Below are positions 59,176 to 64,000 of a stretch of DNA of 64,000 nt, one piece after another. The stretch is from Exiguobacterium sp. KRL4 (lineage in GTDB: Bacteria; Bacillota; Bacilli; Exiguobacteriales; Exiguobacteriaceae): the NCBI RefSeq assembly GCF_001870785.1, contig NZ_MOLV01000013.1, forward strand, positions 1 through 64,000, read 5' to 3'. A model generated the notes under the pieces. It had not been told where the DNA came from and made no database searches. It was given only the letters and a program-made list of their open reading frames with translations. Numbering within the stretch: the stretch's first letter is position 1; every line of letters begins with the position of its first letter. The translations under genes were made by a program, and so were the position numbers.

Positions 59176-59550
59176 TCATTTGATTCCCAAGTTCTCGAGA
59201 TACGTCGTTTCCGACTTGTCGAGATCATCCGATACCGTTTTCAGATCTTTCCGGACGTATCGGTCACCCTGCTGTTGATAAACACTTTCTTGCAGGGGCT
59301 TCTTACCTCCCTGCACAGGTGCATCATAGGACAATTCAATCCAGTCCCCGTCATCACTGACTTCAATCCCTGTTTCTTTTCGGACAATCGGATCGTGATT
59401 CTGCCGAACGAATTCCTCGTTTTCCAGTTTGATCACGGTCTCGATGGATGCATTAAATCTCTATTTATAGTCAGGCGCCGGTGGTTCGCGGAACAGATAA
59501 AAAATCAGTATGGCACCGAAACCGGCTATAAACATCTTCCGAAAATTCAC
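59176..59550 (-). pseudogene. small exported protein interrupted by an amber codon
   Basis: GTG at 59550 follows AAAGGAGG and starts a signal/anchor (FRKMFIAGFGAILIFYLF). At codon 30 a TAG (59463-59461) interrupts, after which the same frame continues RFNASIETVIKLENEEFV to the stop at 59176. The two parts are one 124-codon frame. With no ribosome site after the TAG, the downstream part is unlikely to be made alone. A true pseudogene, a sequencing error or readthrough are all possible. Confidence 0.75.
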
Positions 59551-59583
59551 CTGAATCCTCCTTTGACAGTTGGTCCTGACTTT

Positions 59584-60126
59584 TTAGAACCGATCGACGA
59601 TCCGTAAATCAGACCGCTTGTCCCATCCTTTATCGGTGACCCGTTTTTGAAAAATCGTATGACGCGGTAACCCTTTTGAGAACAGCGGGGTCGGGCGAAT
59701 CGTCCGGGTCTGTAAATCGGATGTGCCATACGCCAGATACAACTGCAACTGTCCGTCTTTTAACTTCGCCGCAATCGCCGTCACCGTCTCCGGAAAATGC
59801 GCGATCGCGTCACAGGTCGATTGATACGGCGGCAACTCGTTTTTCAGGTGCATCCGCGCCTGATTTTTAACGGACCACGGCAACAACTTCCATGACTTCA
59901 ACTGTTCCTCATACTGTTTTTCCGTTTCTTCCGATCTATCGGTCGCGTCGTAATAGACGACATCGATGTCCTGCTCGTCGGTCAAGACCAGTCCCCAAAT
60001 CAACGACCGGATGTAACCAGCGCAAATCCAGGCATCCGGCAGTCCGAGCCGGTCGACGAGGATTAACTGTTCGCGCAGTGTTTCATTTTCGCGTAATGCA
60101 TGGTGAATTTCGTTTGTTTCCTGCAT
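59584..60126 (-). CDS. nucleotidyltransferase family protein (DUF925)
   Basis: A 180-residue protein with WICAGYIRSLIWGLVL and DEQDIDVVYYD (two metal-binding Asp residues), and VKNQARMHLKNELPPYQSTCDAIAHFPETVTAIAAKL, the DUF925 signature. Substrate unknown. ATG at 60126 follows GGGGG; 12 codons upstream are open but overlap the next gene. Confidence 0.88.
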   Translation of the reverse strand: MQETNEIHHALRENETLREQLILVDRLGLPDAWICAGYIRSLIWGLVLTDEQDIDVVYYDATDRSEETEKQYEEQLKSWKLLPWSVKNQARMHLKNELPPYQSTCDAIAHFPETVTAIAAKLKDGQLQLYLAYGTSDLQTRTIRPTPLFSKGLPRHTIFQKRVTDKGWDKRSDLRIVDRF

Positions 60127-60140
60127 TGCTATGCCCCCAT

Positions 60141-60617
60141 TTAAGTCTTCAGCTTCTTCCACGTCTTCGGATAGGTCCGCAACTCTTTTTTCGTCGGATG
60201 CTCGGGATCGAGTACTTTTCCGCGGCGTTCAAGGATCGTATCCGTCAGTAAGAGCACAATAGCGAGCAACAGATAAACGCCGATACTGGTGAAGAACGGC
60301 AGACTCAGATTTAATACGACCGGCAGAAAAAGACCGACCAATACGATGAAACAGTAATCAATTACGTACTGGATCTGGATGATCCGCTTCATTGCCGGGT
60401 TCGGTGTCAGCGCCATATCCCGGTTGACTTCTTTTGAGTGCAGACGGGCAATCAGGACCAGCGCAACGATGAGAACGGCGAACGGCCAGTAAGCCCCGCG
60501 ATTGGCGACAATCAGGACAATACTTGTTCCGTACAATAGCGCACTCAATATGCGTTGTTTTATCAGATGCCGTTTTTCCTCCTGAATGAACCGGGTCCGC
60601 TCCTGTTTATTTTTCAT
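60141..60617 (-). CDS. four-helix membrane protein
   Basis: A 158-residue protein with helices at about 24-40, 43-59, 83-104 and 108-128, preceded by a charged N-terminus and followed by a basic tail (KKELRTYPKTWKKLK). GGAGG lies before the start. It is 14 bases upstream of the DUF925 gene, so probably one operon. Function unknown. Confidence 0.72.
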   Translation of the reverse strand: MKNKQERTRFIQEEKRHLIKQRILSALLYGTSIVLIVANRGAYWPFAVLIVALVLIARLHSKEVNRDMALTPNPAMKRIIQIQYVIDYCFIVLVGLFLPVVLNLSLPFFTSIGVYLLLAIVLLLTDTILERRGKVLDPEHPTKKELRTYPKTWKKLKT

Positions 60618-60653
60618 GGATATTTCCTCCCCTTACCAGGACGGCGGGTCATT

Positions 60654-60794
60654 TCAATGATGGATATCCAGTTCGTGATCGTTTGACGTATACGCACGAT
60701 CGTCCAAAGACCGTTCCCGGTAACCGCGTCGTGCCGCTAAAATCGTCATTCCTACAGCAATCACGGCAAATATACCAATCATGATTATCGCCAT
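60654..60794 (-). CDS. short single-helix membrane peptide (42-46 residues)
   Basis: AAAGGAGG is followed by ATG at 60794 (too close) and ATG at 60782 (13 bases away). The product MIGIFAVIAVGMTILAARRG has one membrane helix and a charged tail RERSLDDRAYTSNDHELDIHH. It lies 36 bases upstream of the four-helix membrane protein gene and may be co-transcribed with it. Confidence 0.5.
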   Translation of the reverse strand: MAIIMIGIFAVIAVGMTILAARRGYRERSLDDRAYTSNDHELDIHH

Positions 60795-60929
60795 TCCTCC
60801 TTTTAGAAATCCGCTACTTATATCCTATTCGCTTCCATTTACCGGATGTCCTTTAATCAGATTAAGCAGTCATTCCGGACGATTCGTAAAAATAAATTGA
60901 TGGAATTTTTAGATAATTATATCCATTCT

Positions 60930-60960
60930 GAACCAAAAAGGTTCTTTAATTGTATATAAT
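60930..60960 (+). promoter_or_regulatory. -10 element with inverted repeat upstream of the second permease
   Basis: TATAAT at 60955-60960. GAACC-AAAAA-GGTTC at 60930-60944 lies where the -35 region should be and is a candidate operator; no good -35 hexamer was seen. Another palindrome, TTTTCA-AA-TGAAAA, lies at about 60976-60989. Confidence 0.4.
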
Positions 60961-61020
60961 GGTAAAATAATCATTTTCAAATGAAAAATATGACATACAA
61001 ATTTTGAGGGAGGAACTGTG

Positions 61021-61137
61021 ATGAGCGATGTACGTAAAAATCCAATCGTCATCCGAATGAATGAACCATCATTTATTGAACCTGTTGTTTCGTTTTTTTC
61101 TAGTCAAAGGATGATTGGAGGAACGGCTGATGCTTAA
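61021..61137 (+). CDS. 38-residue ORF overlapping the permease start
   Basis: ATG at 61021 follows GGGAGG by about 7 bases. The frame reads MSDVRKNPIVIRMNEPSFIE to TAA at 61135-61137, overlapping the permease start at 61130 by 8 bases. The permease ribosome site (GGAGG) is inside this ORF, so the two would be translationally coupled. Could be a leader peptide or the tail of a lost gene. Confidence 0.45.
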   Translation: MSDVRKNPIVIRMNEPSFIEPVVSFFSSQRMIGGTADA

Positions 61138-64000
61138 ATTCATCTGGAATTCCTGGTGGCGTAACAAGGAGCGGTTCATCCTGCTCCTCGTCGGCGTCCT
61201 GATCGTCAGTACCGGACTCAGTTATCTGATTGGGACGACTCAGGCGAGCAACGGCACCGTCGTTGATGAACTGCAAAAGCGCTGGGGCTCGTCTTACGAC
61301 ATCGTCGTCCGACCGCCGGACAGCCGCAGTGTAACGGAAGACTTGAAGCTGCTTGAGCCGAACTATATGAGCGGGCTCGACGGCGGCATCACGCGAAAAC
61401 AATATGAAACCATCAAACAAATCACTGCTGTTGAAGTCGCAGCTCCGATCGCGATGATCGGAAATTATTATGCAGATGCCCAACTTGGTACGTACGATTT
61501 CAAAGAGCCGGGTATCTATAAAGTCACGATTCAAGATGTTCAGGATACCGGTTTACAGCAAGAACAACAGACGAACTCTTACTTTTTAGGAGCCGGTTGG
61601 TCCCCTTCCGAAAGTGACGGCTTAAACCGTGATCTTTCCCCGCAAGAGTTGGGAAAACAACCACTGATGGAGTTCGGCAGTGCAACGATGCTCGCCGGAA
61701 TCGACCCGGAAGCAGAAGCCCGGCTCGTCGGTCTCGATCAAGCGACAAAAAAAGCAACGAACAGCCGTTATTTCACAAAAGACGATATCGCGACAGATAA
61801 CGGAAACGATGTGTGGAATATCCCGTTGATTTTAAACAGTCACGAATATGTCGATGCGTACCGCAAGTATCGTTACGAAAAAGTCGATGTTCCCTTAGTT
61901 AATGATTCGATGACCGAGACCGTCCAAGATATTATGAAAAAAGGCGGGAAGTCATATCTGAAGACGCTTCCGGTCCAACCTGCGAAAGTTTATACGATTA
62001 CGACAAACGAAACCTCTAAAGAACTGGTCAACGACATTTTAAAAGGGACGGTCCCGTCTAAATCAGCCGGAAGCTTCGATTGGATGTACTTGAAGCCCTC
62101 CTCCATCGAATACCAGGCGCTGGCAAGTCCATTCGCTACCCGGTGGCCGTTTGCCTATCAGGTCACACCACAGGAAGTTCCGGAAGACGTTCAATTGGCA
62201 AAACGAACAATGTATCGAAAAGCACGAACGTTTGGTGATACGTCCGTCAATTTAAACTCCGTACCGAAGATGAAGTTAAAGTTCATCGGTGTGTTCGATC
62301 CACAGAAACTGAAGATTTCAAAGGATCCGTTGACCGAGCTTCCAATGGAAACGTACTTCCCGGCGAAAGCCCAGTGGGTCATGGACAAGAATGAACGACC
62401 CGTTAATCCGGTCCGTGACGTCAAGCCGACAAATGACCCGTACGACTTTCTGACGAAACCCCCATCGATGCTGACGACACTCGATGCGGCGTTCAAGCTC
62501 CGCGGTGATAAAGCCATTTCGGCGATCCGGGTCAACGTCAAAGGGGTCGAAGCGATGAATGCGTCGAGCGAAAAAAAATTGCAGGCTGTCGCTCAAGAGA
62601 TTGAAGACAAGACGGGACTGATTACCGATGTGACACTCGGGTCCTCGCCGCAACTCGCCCTGACCTATCTGCCCGGCTTAAAAAATGAATCCGCTTTAGG
62701 TTGGGTCCAACAGCCGTGGATCAAGCTTGGTTCCTCGATGGCCATCTTCCAGGAAGCGAAAGTCGGCATGAGCGGTGTCATCGCGAGTGTGATTGCGGTC
62801 GCGCTCGTGTATGTCTTTAGTTCAAACATCATCTTGCTGTATGCTCGCAAAAAAGAGTTTGCGATTTTACTGTCGCTCGGCTGGCGTCCGCGTCAATTGT
62901 CAAAGTTGCTGTTCCTCGAGGCAACGTTGCTCGGAACGTTCGTCGCTCTGATTTCCTGGACGATTCTCGGTTCGTTCTGGCTGACGACGGATCATCCGAT
63001 CGCCCTCGGCCGCATCCTGTTGATCGGACTCGCCGGTCTCTTGATTTACTGGGGCGGCACGCTTGTCCCGATGGCTTTGATCCGCCGCATCCAGCCTTTT
63101 GAAAGCATGCGGTCCGGTGAAGTTTCGAAAGGCCGCCGGTTCGTCCGGTCGCAGTCCCTGCTCGGGATGAGTCTCAATCAGCTCGTGACGTACTGGCAAC
63201 GGACGTTGCTGTCGATCGTCGCGATTGCCCTGCCGACCAGTCTGTTTATCTTCTTCCTTTTTGTGACGTTCCGACTGAAAGGCGTCTTGTATGCGACCTG
63301 GCTTGGGGAATACGTCGCGCTTGAAGTCGGAACGATGCATTACGTCGCGATGGCGGTCGCCCTCTTAATCGCCATCCTGACGACAACGGAAATCATGTGG
63401 CAAAACGTCAATGAGCGGAAACCGCAACTTGCTGTCTTGAAGGCAACCGGTTGGCGCGACGGCTGGATCCGGCTGCTTGTCCTGACGGAAGGCATGTTGA
63501 CCGGGCTATTCGCCGGTGTCATCGGTCTCTTGATTGCGCTCGCCATGATCGGATACGTCTACAACCAGTTCCCGGTCAACGAGTTGTTATTCCTCGGCGT
63601 GATGCTGTTTATCCCGGTCGTGACCGGTGTCCTCGGTGCCCTGTTGCCGGCACAACGAGCCGTCCGCATTACGCCGAATGCGGCGATCGGCAGTGTCGCC
63701 GTCAATACCCAGGCGACGGAACGCCGCTTTAAACTGGCGCTTGGATCCATTGGCGTCGTCCTAGTCGCCGGCGTCTCCAGCCTGTTCCTGTTTGCCTCAA
63801 ACGAAGATATCGAGCAAGCACCAAAACAGACGAAGGCGAAACCGCCTGCCGTTCAAACGACAGGTGCGAAAATCGCTGATTTAAAACAAAATGAATCGAA
63901 GAAAACAGCGGCCGTTTCGCAAACGGAAACCGATAAAAAAATCAAGAAACTGATGAAAAAAGGCATGGTGCAGACGACTCCGGGTGGAGAACGGATCAGC
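61130..64000 (+). CDS. FtsX-like ABC permease with C-terminal extension (partial)
   Basis: An open frame of 957 codons to the window end. MLKFIWNSWWRNKERFILLL through the large external domain and both FtsX domains (FAILLSLGWRPRQLSKL, LAVLKATGWRDGWIRLL) aligns with the permease at 23927. The paralog ends at the residue matching ITPNAAIG (about 846). This one continues with an extra membrane helix (LGSIGVVLVAGVSSLFLFA) and a Lys/Gln/Thr-rich stretch (KQTKAKPPAVQTTGAK) and is still open at 64000. No ATPase precedes it in the window. GGAGG precedes ATG at 61130. Confidence 0.9.
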   Translation, partial: MLKFIWNSWWRNKERFILLLVGVLIVSTGLSYLIGTTQASNGTVVDELQKRWGSSYDIVVRPPDSRSVTEDLKLLEPNYMSGLDGGITRKQYETIKQITAVEVAAPIAMIGNYYADAQLGTYDFKEPGIYKVTIQDVQDTGLQQEQQTNSYFLGAGWSPSESDGLNRDLSPQELGKQPLMEFGSATMLAGIDPEAEARLVGLDQATKKATNSRYFTKDDIATDNGNDVWNIPLILNSHEYVDAYRKYRYEKVDVPLVNDSMTETVQDIMKKGGKSYLKTLPVQPAKVYTITTNETSKELVNDILKGTVPSKSAGSFDWMYLKPSSIEYQALASPFATRWPFAYQVTPQEVPEDVQLAKRTMYRKARTFGDTSVNLNSVPKMKLKFIGVFDPQKLKISKDPLTELPMETYFPAKAQWVMDKNERPVNPVRDVKPTNDPYDFLTKPPSMLTTLDAAFKLRGDKAISAIRVNVKGVEAMNASSEKKLQAVAQEIEDKTGLITDVTLGSSPQLALTYLPGLKNESALGWVQQPWIKLGSSMAIFQEAKVGMSGVIASVIAVALVYVFSSNIILLYARKKEFAILLSLGWRPRQLSKLLFLEATLLGTFVALISWTILGSFWLTTDHPIALGRILLIGLAGLLIYWGGTLVPMALIRRIQPFESMRSGEVSKGRRFVRSQSLLGMSLNQLVTYWQRTLLSIVAIALPTSLFIFFLFVTFRLKGVLYATWLGEYVALEVGTMHYVAMAVALLIAILTTTEIMWQNVNERKPQLAVLKATGWRDGWIRLLVLTEGMLTGLFAGVIGLLIALAMIGYVYNQFPVNELLFLGVMLFIPVVTGVLGALLPAQRAVRITPNAAIGSVAVNTQATERRFKLALGSIGVVLVAGVSSLFLFASNEDIEQAPKQTKAKPPAVQTTGAKIADLKQNESKKTAAVSQTETDKKIKKLMKKGMVQTTPGGERIS

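Noticed and set aside
1-64000. Defence island, prophage or biosynthetic cluster
   Set aside because: No nucleases, helicases, toxin-antitoxin pairs, phage structural genes, NRPS/PKS or RiPP-type genes were seen; the regulators each sit beside simple one- to three-gene targets.

Overview
The window looks like chromosomal DNA from a Bacillales Firmicute with mid-range GC. Exiguobacterium or a close relative is my best guess. This is inferred from strong AGGAGG-type ribosome binding sites, many GTG/TTG starts, short intrinsic terminators, lipoprotein signal peptides, and families typical of Bacillales (DUF4256, DUF2200, DUF4188, YkvA, PspC, a YwnA/YwnB-like pair). No species call can be proved from this sequence alone. 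No rRNA, tRNA, CRISPR array, prophage or intact insertion sequence was seen.

Layout. 0-2.4 kb: an alpha/beta hydrolase, then an AT-rich island with an acetyltransferase and a decayed IS1595/ISXO2-type transposase. 2.4-5.1 kb: two tandem paralogous lipoproteins, the first lacking any ATG/GTG/TTG start. 5.2-7.9 kb: a minus-strand operon ending in an IsdG/HmoA-type haem monooxygenase. 8-14.3 kb: small envelope proteins, a dead and a live SDR, a luciferase-like oxidoreductase, an orphan ABC ATPase and a divergent Rrf2 regulator/NAD(P)-binding pair. 14.3-19.9 kb: a nonsense-interrupted resolvase-like protein, DUF4256, a serine hydrolase, a PAS-GGDEF diguanylate cyclase and two coupled alpha/beta hydrolases. 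20-23 kb: a frameshifted HAD hydrolase, GNAT, an ECF sigma/anti-sigma pair and a deoxyribosyltransferase-like protein.

23-27.7 kb: an ABC exporter (ATPase plus FtsX-like permease), a DedA-like protein preceded by a 14-bp inverted repeat, and a DUF2231-like protein. 27.8-32.4 kb: a minus-strand operon joining a K+ channel, a ClC-type protein, a large membrane protein, a GT2 glycosyltransferase and a GtrA-like flippase. 32.6-46.5 kb: mostly one- to three-gene units of kinases, regulators (Lrp, PadR, ArsR-like), lipoproteins, an MFS exporter and GNATs. 46.5-61 kb: a cytosolic and a transmembrane chemoreceptor, VOC and MBL-fold proteins, PspC, a beta-helix lipoprotein, a MarR-SDR-SDR operon and small envelope proteins. 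61-64 kb: a second FtsX-like permease with an extra C-terminal extension that runs off the window, preceded by a translationally overlapping 38-residue ORF.

The main themes are the cell envelope (lipoproteins, ABC exporters, channels, glycosyl transfer), small-molecule modification (GNAT, SDR, VOC, hydrolases) and local one-component regulators beside their likely targets. About seven genes carry lesions, most of them single frameshifts or nonsense codons, and four of these are secreted or lipoprotein genes. The most striking lesion is a +1 frameshift lying inside a perfect 17-bp hairpin at 37018-37062. I found no clear multi-gene defence or biosynthetic system. The oddest coherent unit is the channel/glycosyltransferase operon with a terminator-like hairpin in its presumed leader.
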